Below, piece by piece: positions 24,034 through 33,068 of a DNA stretch of 39,169 nt. Position numbers and translations under genes: made by a program. Position 1 is the stretch's first letter. Each line of letters opens with the position of its first letter. Below the pieces are notes generated by a model. It did not search any database. It worked only from the letters and a program-made list of their open reading frames with translations, and had not been told where the DNA came from. Origin of the DNA: an uncultured Bacteroidota bacterium (GTDB lineage Bacteria; Bacteroidota; Bacteroidia; 2-12-FULL-35-15); NCBI GenBank assembly GCA_903919535.1, contig CAIXIP010000108.1:1-39169 (forward strand). The letters are read 5' to 3'.

Positions 24034-24683
24034 AAACATTAAAAATTGATTGGTTGATTTGGATATTTCTATTAACACCATTTATATTTATCGGAATTTA
24101 CTGGAATCAGTTTCCGAATAAAATCCCAACACATTTTAATTTTGATGGTATACCTGATGATTACAGCGATAAGCTACAAGGCTTGTTATTATTACCTGGG
24201 ATAAACCTTTTAATGTATTTTGTATTTATTTTATTGCCTATTATAGATCCTTCCCGCAAGAATTATGGCTTGTTCCAGGATAAGTTTAAAATAATTCGAA
24301 TTGTGTTGCATTTATTTTTAGCCTTTGCATTTTTCCTGATTGCCTTTTATTCATTAGGTTATCATTTTAACATGTCTTTTCTAATTATCTATTCTATTTT
24401 GCTGGTGTTTTTAATAATCGGAAATTATTTAGGAAATGTACGTCACAATTATTTTATAGGAATACGAACACCATGGACGCTTTCAAATGAAGAAGTTTGG
24501 AAAAAAACACATCGCCTTGCGGCCAAAGTCTGGGTTATTTCATCACTATTAACTATGGCTGTTTTACCTTTTGTGCCAGCCAATGTTGCTGAATTTATTT
24601 TTATTGGTTATATCGCTCTGATAACAACTATACCTATTGTGTATTCGTATATAGTTTTCAGTGAAATCAAAAAAGGGGAATAG
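24030..24683 (+). CDS. SdpI-family integral membrane protein (DUF1648 plus SdpI)
   Basis: The 217-residue protein has about six hydrophobic helices. The N-terminal segment FPNKIPTHFNFDGIPDDYSDK is the DUF1648 signature and NYFIGIRTPWTLSNEEVWKKTHRLAAKVW the SdpI signature. In Bacillus subtilis SdpI gives immunity to the SdpC toxin and sequesters the repressor SdpR at the membrane when the toxin is bound. The same gene pair and overlap occur here, so a membrane sensor that titrates the upstream ArsR-like protein is a reasonable inference. No SdpC-like toxin gene or SdpAB processing gene is present nearby, so the signal is unknown. It ends 20 bases before the convergent GDPD gene. Confidence 0.9.
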   Translation: MKTLKIDWLIWIFLLTPFIFIGIYWNQFPNKIPTHFNFDGIPDDYSDKLQGLLLLPGINLLMYFVFILLPIIDPSRKNYGLFQDKFKIIRIVLHLFLAFAFFLIAFYSLGYHFNMSFLIIYSILLVFLIIGNYLGNVRHNYFIGIRTPWTLSNEEVWKKTHRLAAKVWVISSLLTMAVLPFVPANVAEFIFIGYIALITTIPIVYSYIVFSEIKKGE

Positions 24684-24703
24684 TGGCTGTCTGATATAAA
24701 GTC

Positions 24704-25522
24704 TTAGAGATCTATTTGCATAAAATCAACATTTATAGATCTTAAAAATTGCATATATGTGCTATCAGGAATATTCCATGCCATTAAACGAACCCCCTTT
24801 TTATGCAGCAGGTTTATTTTATCATTATCCAATTCATCTTTAAAATTAGTTTTATACGAAATGCCATCGAGGTTGTTTTTTAAAGCCTCTAACATTCCCT
24901 TTTCATAATCGCCATAAGATGTAATAAATGTTTTTACTAAACTATTTTTCTTTTTTATCCAACCTAACACAGAAGGGAAATCGTTTTCAAAAAGTAGATA
25001 TTTAGTTAGATTATATTTTTCGCCAAGTTTAATTATTTCTTCTGCTTCAGCTTTCATAACATCTTCAACAGCCATACTATTTCCGCTACATGGTTTCCAA
25101 TCTTTCAGGTCAATGGCAATGTATTTACGAATATTATGTTGATCCATATAATTCATAACATCAGCAAGCTTTGAGTATTTATGAGAAATCCCGTTGCAAC
25201 TATCTATACTTTCTATTTCAATATCTCTTGTTTCTACAAAACAGTTTTGTTCTCCGTTACAACCAACCACCTTTGTATTGTGAGAAAGCCAAATGGTTCT
25301 ATCTTTACTTAATTGAACATCCACTTCGATTCCTGCCATAAACGAGAGCGCATTAATACAGGAAGCATAATTGTTTTCGGGCAAAGAATCTGTTCTTCCA
25401 CCGCGATGTGCCAGTGAAATTGTTGGTGAATATTCGAGTGGTTTATCTTCATAATAATTTACTTTCTCGCAAGACAAAAAAGCAAGTATTAACAAACAGG
25501 AAAACCAAATTGTTTTTTTCAT
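24704..25522 (-). CDS. Glycerophosphodiester phosphodiesterase-family lipoprotein
   Basis: A lipoprotein signal, MKKTIWFSCLLILAFLSC with lipidated Cys at 18, anchors a GDPD TIM-barrel of about 235 residues. The catalytic pattern is visible: LAHRGG (H39, R40), PENNYAS (E49), GIEVDVQLSKD (E66, D68) and WLSHNTKV (H81). These residues form the metal and general acid/base site that splits glycerophosphodiesters into glycerol-3-phosphate and an alcohol. The C-terminal GVRLMAWNIPDSTYMQFLRSINVDFMQIDL is the usual last strand region, with an N-I-P variant of the common NV/T motif. It is likely a periplasmic or outer-membrane lipid salvage enzyme. It overlaps the upstream gene by 4 bases. Confidence 0.88.
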   Translation of the reverse strand: MKKTIWFSCLLILAFLSCEKVNYYEDKPLEYSPTISLAHRGGRTDSLPENNYASCINALSFMAGIEVDVQLSKDRTIWLSHNTKVVGCNGEQNCFVETRDIEIESIDSCNGISHKYSKLADVMNYMDQHNIRKYIAIDLKDWKPCSGNSMAVEDVMKAEAEEIIKLGEKYNLTKYLLFENDFPSVLGWIKKKNSLVKTFITSYGDYEKGMLEALKNNLDGISYKTNFKDELDNDKINLLHKKGVRLMAWNIPDSTYMQFLRSINVDFMQIDL

Positions 25523-26034
25523 TTTATACGATATAAATATTCTAAACTAAAAGATGGCTGCCACTCATGAGGCCAACCAACCTCCAAATACGTTTTACGA
25601 TCATAATAAAAAGCAGAATTATATAAAATACCACCATTCACCGAAATTGAGGATTTCTTATTGATGTTATATATTAAACGAAACTCAGGATTTATTCCTT
25701 CTACCAAAAATTCGTTATACTTATTATTAAAATGCCATGTTAATAGTTTTAGTTGAAGGAATAAATTTAATTTTCTAGGCTTTTCTTTCAGAAGTTTTCT
25801 TCCTAAATTCAAATAAGCCATCTGATAATTGTAATTTTCAAAACCCCAAGGTTTTACTCCAATTGCCATCTCGAAATAATATTTTTTTCGAATCGGCATA
25901 TTAACTCCCAGGTTCAAATATTCGTAATTACCGATACCGATAAAAACAAAAGGGTGCTGTTGAATTGTATCTTGCTGAGCTTTTAAAAAGGATTGACTAA
26001 ATACTAATAAGCAGAGAATGGCTATACGAAGCAT
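25519..26034 (-). CDS. Predicted small outer-membrane beta-barrel protein, unknown function
   Basis: The 171-residue product starts with a signal peptide (MLRIAILCLLVFSQSFLKAQ). The mature part is made of alternating, aromatic-rich strands such as FVFIGIGNYEYLNLGVNM, YYFEMAIGVKPWGFENYNYQMAYLNLGRKLL, LNLFLQLKLLTWHF, SSISVNGGILYNSAFYY and a terminal PSFSLEYLYRIK that resembles an outer-membrane insertion signal. This suggests a barrel of about eight strands. I do not recognise a named family. It shares a 4-base overlap with the downstream GDPD lipoprotein gene, so the two probably form an envelope operon. Confidence 0.7.
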   Translation of the reverse strand: MLRIAILCLLVFSQSFLKAQQDTIQQHPFVFIGIGNYEYLNLGVNMPIRKKYYFEMAIGVKPWGFENYNYQMAYLNLGRKLLKEKPRKLNLFLQLKLLTWHFNNKYNEFLVEGINPEFRLIYNINKKSSISVNGGILYNSAFYYDRKTYLEVGWPHEWQPSFSLEYLYRIK

Positions 26035-26169
26035 TATAAGAAATAAATTTTTGAAGCAATATACGACAAAAGTGAATGTCCAAAATGTAAAATTGTCTCA
26101 AAAAAACTTATCAAATACCTCCCGTTCAAAAAATGTAATTTCCCTACCCTTTCATCCCAAATCATTTGT

Positions 26170-26177
26170 TATCTTTG
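26170..26177 (+). promoter_or_regulatory. Bacteroidota -7 promoter element for the holB operon
   Basis: TATCTTTG is an exact TAnnTTTG match 65 bases before the holB ATG. It would drive the long plus-strand series holB-ricT-gldH-PBP1A and possibly beyond. Confidence 0.5.
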
Positions 26178-26242
26178 AAATCGTTTAAAATTTGTTTGGT
26201 AAAATACTGCCATTCAATTAAATGGATAACAAAAAGGGATAA

Positions 26243-27373
26243 ATGCTTTTTAGTGAAATAATAGGTCAACAAGCTATCAAAGAGCGATTGATACGTTCCG
26301 TAAATGAGGGACGCATTAGTCATGCCCAATTATTTTTGGGACCTCAAGGCAGCGGAAGCCTGGCTCTTGCTCTTGCATACGCTCAATACATTTCTTGCAA
26401 AAACAAGTTGGAAAACGATTCCTGCGGTATTTGTCCATCATGTGTGAAGTTAAACAAGCTGGTTCATCCCGATTTACATTTTGTGTATCCTGTTGCGCTT
26501 TCAAAAAATGTGAAAACCAGCACAGATGTAGCTGCAGAATGGCGCGAAGCATTTTTGGATAATCCCTATATCACGTTGTTTAATTGGTTCGAATTGTTGG
26601 AAGCCGAAAATAAGCAAGCTGTAATTGGTGTAGAAGAAAGCGCTGAAATACTTCGTAAATTGAGCCTCACAACATACGAAGCTGAATATAAAATAATGAT
26701 CATTTGGCAAGCCGAAAAAATGAATCAGCAAGCAGCTAATAAATTGCTGAAAATTTTGGAAGAGCCGCCTGATAAAACTCTGTTTTTGTTAGTTTGTGAA
26801 AGTGAAGACCAATTATTACGGACTATTGTTTCGAGAACACAACTAATTAAAATTCTCAAAATTAGTGATGCCGATCTAATTCAGGCATTGGTTGAGCGTA
26901 ATGAAATATCGCCCGAAGATGCTGAAAAAACAGCCCACCTGGCTGATGGGAATTATTCTGAAGCATTATTACTTATTAAAGAAAATGAAAATGCAGGTCA
27001 AAATTTAGCACGATTTCAAAAACTTATGCGTGCAAGTTTAAAATTTGACCCAAAGGCTGTATTGACTTGGATAGATGAGATTGCAGATGCAGGCCGTGAG
27101 CGACAAAAGAATTTTTTAAATTACGCTTTACATATTATTCGCGAAAGTTTAGTTTTAAATTATGGCAATGCAAGTCTTGTAAAGTTGGGTGCAAGTGAGC
27201 AGGAATTTGTTCAAAAATTTTCGCCATTTATTCATTCAAGCAATACCGAACAGTTTATTGAAGAGCTTAACAAAGCACATTATCACATGGAACGCAATGC
27301 CAATGCAAAAATTTTATTTATGGATCTGGCGTTCAAGTTCAATGAATTATTAAATTTACCAAAACCTGTTTGA
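26243..27373 (+). CDS. holB: DNA polymerase III delta' subunit (clamp loader)
   Basis: The 376-residue protein is a AAA+ clamp-loader subunit that helps place the beta clamp on DNA. FSEIIGQQAIKERLIRSVNEGRISHAQLFLGPQGSGS is the family N-terminus. The P-loop has Ser (S39) in place of the catalytic Lys, as expected for delta', which does not hydrolyse ATP. Four Cys in SCKNKLENDSCGICPSC (52, 61, 64, 67) form the zinc module. KLLKILEEPPDKTLFLLVCES and VSRTQLIKI cover sensor 1 and the SRC-like arginine finger region. The ricT gene follows, as it does in Bacillus, which supports the call. The C-terminal third is the delta'-type helical domain. Confidence 0.95.
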   Translation: MLFSEIIGQQAIKERLIRSVNEGRISHAQLFLGPQGSGSLALALAYAQYISCKNKLENDSCGICPSCVKLNKLVHPDLHFVYPVALSKNVKTSTDVAAEWREAFLDNPYITLFNWFELLEAENKQAVIGVEESAEILRKLSLTTYEAEYKIMIIWQAEKMNQQAANKLLKILEEPPDKTLFLLVCESEDQLLRTIVSRTQLIKILKISDADLIQALVERNEISPEDAEKTAHLADGNYSEALLLIKENENAGQNLARFQKLMRASLKFDPKAVLTWIDEIADAGRERQKNFLNYALHIIRESLVLNYGNASLVKLGASEQEFVQKFSPFIHSSNTEQFIEELNKAHYHMERNANAKILFMDLAFKFNELLNLPKPV

Positions 27374-27480
27374 TACAGGTATCGAAGCAATACGCTTTAA
27401 AAAATTGACATTTAGTAGGACACTTTTGTCAGCAACAAAAATTAATCAACAGCTTTTTTAAAGCTTAAGAGATAAAAGAT

Positions 27481-28860
27481 ATGGGATGTAGTGGATGTTC
27501 AACCGGCAGAGGATGCAGTACAGCAAGTACTGATTTGCCTGGTGGTTGTAAGAATAATGGATCGTGTAGTACCGGAGGATGCAATAAATTAAACGTATTC
27601 GATTGGTTGGCAAATATGGAATTACCAGCTGGTCAGCCAGTTTTTGATTGTGTTGAAGTACGATTTAAAAATAGCCGTAAAGAAATTTTTAGGAATGTAA
27701 ATACTCTTCCCTTAAATGTTGGAGATGTTGTTGCTGTTGAAGCTTCACCAGGTCATGATATTGGTGTAATTTCTATTTCAGGTGAATTGGTTCGCCTTCA
27801 AATGAAAAAGAAAAATGCTAATCCTGCATCTGAAGAAATAAAAAAACTATATCGCAAAGCCAAACAAACCGATATTGATAAATGGGTAGAAGCGCAAAAC
27901 CTGGAACATTCAACCATGTATCGTGCTCGCACCATTGCTGTGAAGTTGAACTTACAAATGAAAATTTCAGATGTTGAATATCAGGGCGACAAAACAAAAG
28001 CAATATTTTATTATACCGCTGAGGAACGCGTTGATTTTAGAGAACTTATAAAAGTGTTGGCAGATGAATTTAAAGTGCGAATTGAGATGCGTCAGATTGG
28101 TGCACGTCAAGAAGCCGGCCGATTAGGAGGCATTGCATCTTGTGGACGAGAGTTGTGTTGCTCTACCTGGTTAACCGATTTCCGTTCTGTTTCAACAAGC
28201 GCAGCTCGTTATCAACAGCTTTCATTAAACCCTTTGAAATTAGCAGGACAATGCGGGAAGTTGAAGTGTTGTTTAAATTATGAATTAGATAGTTATCTGG
28301 ATGCTATCCAGGATTTTCCGGAAGTAAATAATGTGAAGCTTGAAACTCAACGAGGAAGAGCTTTTCATCAAAAAACAGACATTTTCAGACGCACCATGTT
28401 CTTCTCTTATACCGATGAACCGGACAACTTTATTCCCCTTCCAGTTGATCGTGTGAAGTTGATAATTGAGATGAATGCAAAAGCTGAAAAACCTGAAGAC
28501 CTATTAGCGAAAGTTATTCAACCAAGAATTGTTGAGAAAAAACCTGATTACGAAAATGTAGTCGGACAGGATAGTCTTACCCGATTCGATAAAAGCAAAA
28601 AACCTAAATCGAAAAACAATAAGAGAAGAAACGGACCTCCAAACCCTAACAAACCGGCTGGAGTAGTAACTGGGAATAAGCCTAATTCGACACCCAACCC
28701 AAATCAAAATAAACCAAAACCAAATCCGAACCCGAATCAAAATAAACCGAATCCGAATCCAAACATAGGTAATAAACCAAAAAACAATACTAATCGTCCG
28801 CGCCCAATTATTAAACAGCCTGGTCAAAACAATAATAACAGACCACCGGAAACTAAGTAA
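27481..28860 (+). CDS. ricT: PSP1-domain protein, RicT/YaaT family
   Basis: Residues about 55-290 form the PSP1 domain (VEVRFKNSRKEIFRN, VGDVVAVEASPGHDIGVISISGELV, VRIEMRQIGARQEAGRLGGIASCGRELCCSTWLTDF, LAGQCGKLKCCLNYELDSY). The Cys pairs here are those implicated in Fe-S binding in the B. subtilis RicA/F/T (Y-) complex, which affects RNase Y. The N-terminus adds seven Cys in 36 residues (MGCSGCSTGRGCSTAS...), and the last 85 residues are a low-complexity Lys/Pro/Asn tail (NPNQNKPKPNPNP). The downstream neighbour is gldH, a combination I recall from other Bacteroidota. RicA and RicF partners are not visible, so its role here may differ. Confidence 0.9.
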   Translation: MGCSGCSTGRGCSTASTDLPGGCKNNGSCSTGGCNKLNVFDWLANMELPAGQPVFDCVEVRFKNSRKEIFRNVNTLPLNVGDVVAVEASPGHDIGVISISGELVRLQMKKKNANPASEEIKKLYRKAKQTDIDKWVEAQNLEHSTMYRARTIAVKLNLQMKISDVEYQGDKTKAIFYYTAEERVDFRELIKVLADEFKVRIEMRQIGARQEAGRLGGIASCGRELCCSTWLTDFRSVSTSAARYQQLSLNPLKLAGQCGKLKCCLNYELDSYLDAIQDFPEVNNVKLETQRGRAFHQKTDIFRRTMFFSYTDEPDNFIPLPVDRVKLIIEMNAKAEKPEDLLAKVIQPRIVEKKPDYENVVGQDSLTRFDKSKKPKSKNNKRRNGPPNPNKPAGVVTGNKPNSTPNPNQNKPKPNPNPNQNKPNPNPNIGNKPKNNTNRPRPIIKQPGQNNNNRPPETK

Positions 28861-28864
28861 TTAA

Positions 28865-29389
28865 ATGGAAAACAGAGGCACTTGCAATAAATTCATGAAC
28901 CGCATAATCAACAAATTGAGATTCAATTTTTCTGCAACATTTTTTTTGTTGGGTCTACTGCTGTTTAATTCCTGTGATCGCGCTCGAATATTCGAACAAA
29001 ATCAGAATATTGCTGAAGGAGGTTGGAATAGCAAAACCATTTTAAAATACGATGTTGATATCACAGATCCTGCCACCCCAGCAAATTTTTATATCAATGT
29101 TCGAAATGCAGATGGTTATCCTTACAACAATTTATACCTATTCATTAAAACAACTTTTCCGAACGGAAAAATGTCGAATGATACACTAGAGTGTGTTTTG
29201 GCAGACGAAAAAGGAAAATGGCTAGGAAGTGGAATGGGAGATATTTATGATAATCAAATACCTTTTAAACGAAATGTACGTTTTCCATTACCAGGAAAAT
29301 ATACGTTCGAAATACAACATGGCATGCGTACCGATATTGTTCCATTAATTATGGATATTGGCTTACGAATAGAAAAGGGAGAAAAATAA
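28865..29389 (+). CDS. gldH: Gliding motility lipoprotein GldH
   Basis: The 174-residue lipoprotein has a signal ending in LLLFNSC (C37 from the first ATG). A second ATG at 28898 (MNRIINKLRF) would give a more normal signal length and is the likelier start; the first ATG is 4 bases past ricT. The core matches GldH: FYINVRNADGYPYNNLYLFIKTTFPNGKMSNDTLECVLADEKGKWLGSGMGDIYDN, then VRFPLPGKYTFEIQHGMRTDIVPLIMDIGLRIEK. GldH is needed for gliding and T9SS function in Flavobacterium johnsoniae. Together with the T9SS sorting domain at 18.6 kb, it supports a functional T9SS in this organism. Confidence 0.92.
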   Translation: MENRGTCNKFMNRIINKLRFNFSATFFLLGLLLFNSCDRARIFEQNQNIAEGGWNSKTILKYDVDITDPATPANFYINVRNADGYPYNNLYLFIKTTFPNGKMSNDTLECVLADEKGKWLGSGMGDIYDNQIPFKRNVRFPLPGKYTFEIQHGMRTDIVPLIMDIGLRIEKGEK

Positions 29390-29399
29390 GGAATATAAA

Positions 29400-31664
29400 A
29401 TGAGCGCAGAAAAAGCAAAAACAATAGATTTTAAAAAGTACGTATTTTGGTTTTGGATACTCTTTGCAGGGCCAGTTTTATCACTATTATTATTTGTATT
29501 TTGTGTTAGAATGTTTGCCGACCTACCTGATACAGAAGCACTACAAAATCCAAAAACAAATTTAGCAACCGAAGTTTTTTCAAGCGATATGAAAGTGCTT
29601 GGAAAATTTTACGCTGAAAATAGGACCAATGTTAAGTTCAAACAAATTTCCCCATACATTGTAAATGCACTTGTTGCTACCGAAGATGCACGTTTTTTTG
29701 AACACTCCGGAGTAGATGTAAGAGCTTTATTGAGAGCAGTAGCGGGTGCAGCAACAGGTAGTTCATCAAGTGGCGGAGGAAGTACGCTGACACAACAATT
29801 GGCAAAAATGCTTTTTCCTCGAGAAGACCTCGGAAAACTAGGCTTGATACTACGTAAATTCAAGGAGTGGATCATTGCCGTTAAACTAGAAAGAGAATAC
29901 ACCAAGGAAGAGATTATTGCCATGTATCTCAACAAGTTTGATTATGTGAATAATGCGGTTGGAATAAAATCTGCTGCTCAAATTTATTTTGGAACAACTC
30001 CGGATTCCTTACGTATCGAACAAGCTGCAACCCTTGTTGGGATGGCAAAAAACCCTGCCTATTTTAATCCTAATCGTTTTCACGACCGAGCAGAAGGACG
30101 AAGAAACACTGTATTGCAACAGATGGAAAAATATGGATATATAACAAAAGATCAATCTGATTCCTTGCAAAAGATCCCACTAAAATTAAAATTTCAACCT
30201 GAAGACCACAACGATGGATTAGCACCTTATTTCAGAGAATATTTAAGGGATGTGTTTTTGAAGAAGTGGTGTGAAGAGAATCCAAAAGCTGATGGAACAA
30301 AATACGATGTGTATCGCGATGGATTAAAAATTTATACGACCATTGATTCTCGAATGCAACGGTATGCCGAAGAAGCCGTTACAGAGCATTTGAAGGAATT
30401 ACAAGCCTCTTTTGATAAAGAATGTAAGAACAAAAGAAATGCACCTTTTGCATGGAACGTGAATAAGGAAGAGATAAAAAATATTATGCATCAAGGGATG
30501 AAACGTTCTGAACGTTATCGGGTATTGAAAAAAGCAGGAATGAGTGAACCGGATATTGAAAAAAACTTTAACACTAAGACAGAAATGGTCATTTTTTCAT
30601 GGAAAGGGCCAATCGATACTACAATGACACCGATGGATTCTGTTCGTTATTACAAAAGATTTTTACAAACAGGGTTTATGTCCATGGAGCCACAAACAGG
30701 TTACATCAAAGCATGGGTAGGAGGAATTGGTCATAAATTTTTTCAATACGATCACGTACAAATTGGACACTCAAGGCAAGTTGGTTCCACATTCAAACCT
30801 TTTGTTTATGCGCTTGCCATACAAGAAGGGTATTCCCCTTGTTACCGTGTACCTAACACAAGGACATGTATTGATATGCCTGCAGGACAACCACAATATT
30901 GCCCCGACAATTCGTCTGGTGAAGAAAAATTTGAAGGAAAAATGGTAACGCTTCAGTGGGCCCTGGCAAATTCCGTTAATTACATTTCTGCTTATTTAAT
31001 AAAACAATTTGGGGCAAACGCTGTTGCTGAACTGGCGCACAAAATGGGTATTGTGAGTAAAATTGACCCCACTCCATCCATTTGTTTAGGTACACCTGAA
31101 ATTTCGGTTTTCGAAATGGTAGGTGCAAATTCAACATTTGCAAACAAAGGCACTTGGATCGAACCAACTTTTGTAACCAGAATAGAAGATAAAAATGGAA
31201 AAGTATTAGCCGATTTTGTTCCTCGCACGGAAGAGGTTATGAACGAAGAAAAATCATATATTATGCTGCAATTAATGAAAGGTGTTGTTCAAATGGGAAC
31301 AGGTAGTCGCTTGCGCTTTCGTTATAAATTGAATAATCCGATTGCAGGAAAAACAGGTACCACACAAAATAATTCTGATGGCTGGTTCATGGGAATTACT
31401 CCTGACCTGGTTTCCGGATGCTGGGTTGGAGGCGAAGACAGAGCTGTACATTTTGACAGAACCGACCAAGGCCAAGGCGCATCGATGGCTTTACCTATTT
31501 GGGCTAAATACATGCAGAAAGTTTATGCTGATAAAACTTTGAAAATTTCACAAGGAGATTTTGAAAAACCATCAAAGAAAATTGATGTTGAAATGGATTG
31601 CAGCAAGTATAATAAAGAGATTGAAAGCGGAATTGAAAATTTTAATCAAACTGATGATTTTTAA
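29400..31664 (+). CDS. Bifunctional penicillin-binding protein 1A
   Basis: A short cytoplasmic N-terminus and one membrane helix (about 15-38) precede a GT51 glycosyltransferase domain (about 60-245). Its catalytic Glu is E95 in ATEDARFFEHSGVD, with GGSTLTQQLAKMLFP as the second motif. The transpeptidase domain has the S-x-x-K motif STFK (S463, K466), SVN (525-527) and KTG (651-653). The 754 residues polymerise lipid II and cross-link peptidoglycan in the periplasm. A stretch between the two domains (about 335-420, EEIKNIMHQGMKRSERYRVLKKAGMSEPDIEK) is a linker common to Bacteroidota PBP1A proteins. It lies 10 bases after gldH and belongs to the same transcription unit. Confidence 0.96.
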   Translation: MSAEKAKTIDFKKYVFWFWILFAGPVLSLLLFVFCVRMFADLPDTEALQNPKTNLATEVFSSDMKVLGKFYAENRTNVKFKQISPYIVNALVATEDARFFEHSGVDVRALLRAVAGAATGSSSSGGGSTLTQQLAKMLFPREDLGKLGLILRKFKEWIIAVKLEREYTKEEIIAMYLNKFDYVNNAVGIKSAAQIYFGTTPDSLRIEQAATLVGMAKNPAYFNPNRFHDRAEGRRNTVLQQMEKYGYITKDQSDSLQKIPLKLKFQPEDHNDGLAPYFREYLRDVFLKKWCEENPKADGTKYDVYRDGLKIYTTIDSRMQRYAEEAVTEHLKELQASFDKECKNKRNAPFAWNVNKEEIKNIMHQGMKRSERYRVLKKAGMSEPDIEKNFNTKTEMVIFSWKGPIDTTMTPMDSVRYYKRFLQTGFMSMEPQTGYIKAWVGGIGHKFFQYDHVQIGHSRQVGSTFKPFVYALAIQEGYSPCYRVPNTRTCIDMPAGQPQYCPDNSSGEEKFEGKMVTLQWALANSVNYISAYLIKQFGANAVAELAHKMGIVSKIDPTPSICLGTPEISVFEMVGANSTFANKGTWIEPTFVTRIEDKNGKVLADFVPRTEEVMNEEKSYIMLQLMKGVVQMGTGSRLRFRYKLNNPIAGKTGTTQNNSDGWFMGITPDLVSGCWVGGEDRAVHFDRTDQGQGASMALPIWAKYMQKVYADKTLKISQGDFEKPSKKIDVEMDCSKYNKEIESGIENFNQTDDF

Positions 31665-31674
31665 TTAATTTAAT

Positions 31675-32382
31675 ATGAACAAAACAGTAAAAAATGCCGA
31701 TGAGGCAATCGGAGACATTAAGAACAATATGACCATCATGCTTGGTGGTTTTGGTTTATGCGGAATTCCTGAAAACTGTATTAATGCATTAGTTAAAAAG
31801 GGAGTAACTGGATTAACCTGTATATCAAACAATGCCGGTGTCGATGATTTTGGAATTGGATTGATGCTACAAACTCGACAAGTAAAAAAAATGATCTCTT
31901 CTTATGTTGGCGAAAATGCAGAATTCGAACGTCAATTATTGAGTGGAGAATTAGAAGTGGAACTTATTCCGCAAGGAACATTGGCAACACGCTGTTTGGC
32001 TTCCGGATACGGAATGCCTGCAATATTCACACCTGCAGGCGTAGGAACTGAAATTGCAATTGGAAAAGAATCCCGAAAATTTTTGGTAGATGGAGTTGAA
32101 AAAGAGTTTTTGATGGAAATGGCTTTTGACGCAGATTTTGCAATTGTAAAAGCTTGGAAAGGTGACACCCAAGGAAATTTAATTTATCGTGAAACTGCAC
32201 GAAATTTTAATCCAATGATGGCTATGGCAGGAAAAATAACCATTGCAGAGGTAGAAGAATTAGTTCCTGCTGGTGAATTAGATCCAGATCATATTCATAC
32301 TCCGGGAATTTATGTTCATAGAATTTTTCAAGGAGTGAATTATGAAAAACGTATTGAACAACTTACTGTACGCAAGAAATAA
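31675..32382 (+). CDS. scoA: Succinyl-CoA:3-ketoacid CoA-transferase subunit A
   Basis: The 235-residue protein carries the CoA-transferase family I subunit A motifs GGFGLCGIPENCINALVKKG and NNAGVDDFGIGLML, plus SGYGMPAIFTPAGVGTEIA. Together with the next gene it moves CoA from succinyl-CoA to acetoacetate, allowing ketone-body or leucine-derived carbon to enter as acetoacetyl-CoA. The exact acyl specificity cannot be read from sequence, and AtoD-type acetate transferases are an alternative. It is 10 bases after PBP1A and 26 bases before subunit B, so it is read in the same direction but functionally unrelated to the upstream genes. Confidence 0.92.
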   Translation: MNKTVKNADEAIGDIKNNMTIMLGGFGLCGIPENCINALVKKGVTGLTCISNNAGVDDFGIGLMLQTRQVKKMISSYVGENAEFERQLLSGELEVELIPQGTLATRCLASGYGMPAIFTPAGVGTEIAIGKESRKFLVDGVEKEFLMEMAFDADFAIVKAWKGDTQGNLIYRETARNFNPMMAMAGKITIAEVEELVPAGELDPDHIHTPGIYVHRIFQGVNYEKRIEQLTVRKK

Positions 32383-32408
32383 TTGGAACAATTTCAAATT
32401 ATAAAATT

Positions 32409-33065
32409 ATGTTAGATAAAATTGGAATCGCGAAACGCATCGCTAAAGAAATAAAAGATGGTTATTATGTGAATTTAGGAATTGGTATTCCAACACTGGT
32501 AGCGAATTATATTCCGAAAGGAATGAACGTTGTTTTGCAATCAGAAAACGGACTCTTAGGAATGGGGCCTTTCCCTTTTGAAGGAGAAGAAGATTCGGAT
32601 TTAATAAATGCAGGAAAACAAACAATTACAACTGTTCCTGGTTCAGCGTTTTTTGATTCGGCAATGAGTTTCGGAATGATACGTGCACGCAAGGTGGATC
32701 TAACAATACTTGGAGCAATGGAAGTTTCGGATAATGGAGATATTGCAAATTGGAAAATTCCTGGCAAAATGGTAAAAGGAATGGGTGGAGCAATGGACCT
32801 TGTCGCATCAGCAAAAAATATTATTGTTGCCATGCAACATGTAAATAAAGCTGGCGAATCAAAACTATTAACCAAATGTAGTTTGCCTTTAACCGGTGTG
32901 GGATGTGTTAAAAAAATTGTAACCGAATTAGCAGTAATTGATGTTACGCCACATGGGTTTAGATTACTTGAACGGGCTCCAGGAATCAGTGTTCAGGAAA
33001 TCGAAAATGCAACAGAAGGTCGTTTAATAATTGAAGGTGATATTCCGGAAATGATTATTGACTAA
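32409..33065 (+). CDS. scoB: Succinyl-CoA:3-ketoacid CoA-transferase subunit B
   Basis: The 218-residue partner of subunit A has YYVNLGIGIPTLVANYIP and the catalytic motif SENGLLGMGP, in which E46 forms the glutamyl-CoA thioester. FDSAMSFGMIRARKVDLTILGAMEVSDNGDIANWKIPGKMVKGMGGAMDL is the classic family block. It functions as a heterodimer or heterotetramer with ScoA in the cytoplasm. The following membrane-protein gene begins 3 bases after its stop. Confidence 0.94.
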   Translation: MLDKIGIAKRIAKEIKDGYYVNLGIGIPTLVANYIPKGMNVVLQSENGLLGMGPFPFEGEEDSDLINAGKQTITTVPGSAFFDSAMSFGMIRARKVDLTILGAMEVSDNGDIANWKIPGKMVKGMGGAMDLVASAKNIIVAMQHVNKAGESKLLTKCSLPLTGVGCVKKIVTELAVIDVTPHGFRLLERAPGISVQEIENATEGRLIIEGDIPEMIID

Positions 33066-33068
33066 ATA

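Noticed and set aside
27364-27380. Hairpin ACCTGT-N5-ACAGGT at the holB stop codon
   Set aside because: The stem is only 6 bp, with no T run, and the downstream gene is probably in the same operon; too weak to call a terminator.
28504-28827. Minus-strand ORF rich in Ile/Arg/Trp
   Set aside because: It is the complement of the low-complexity Asn/Pro/Lys tail of ricT, so the composition is an artefact of that repeat.
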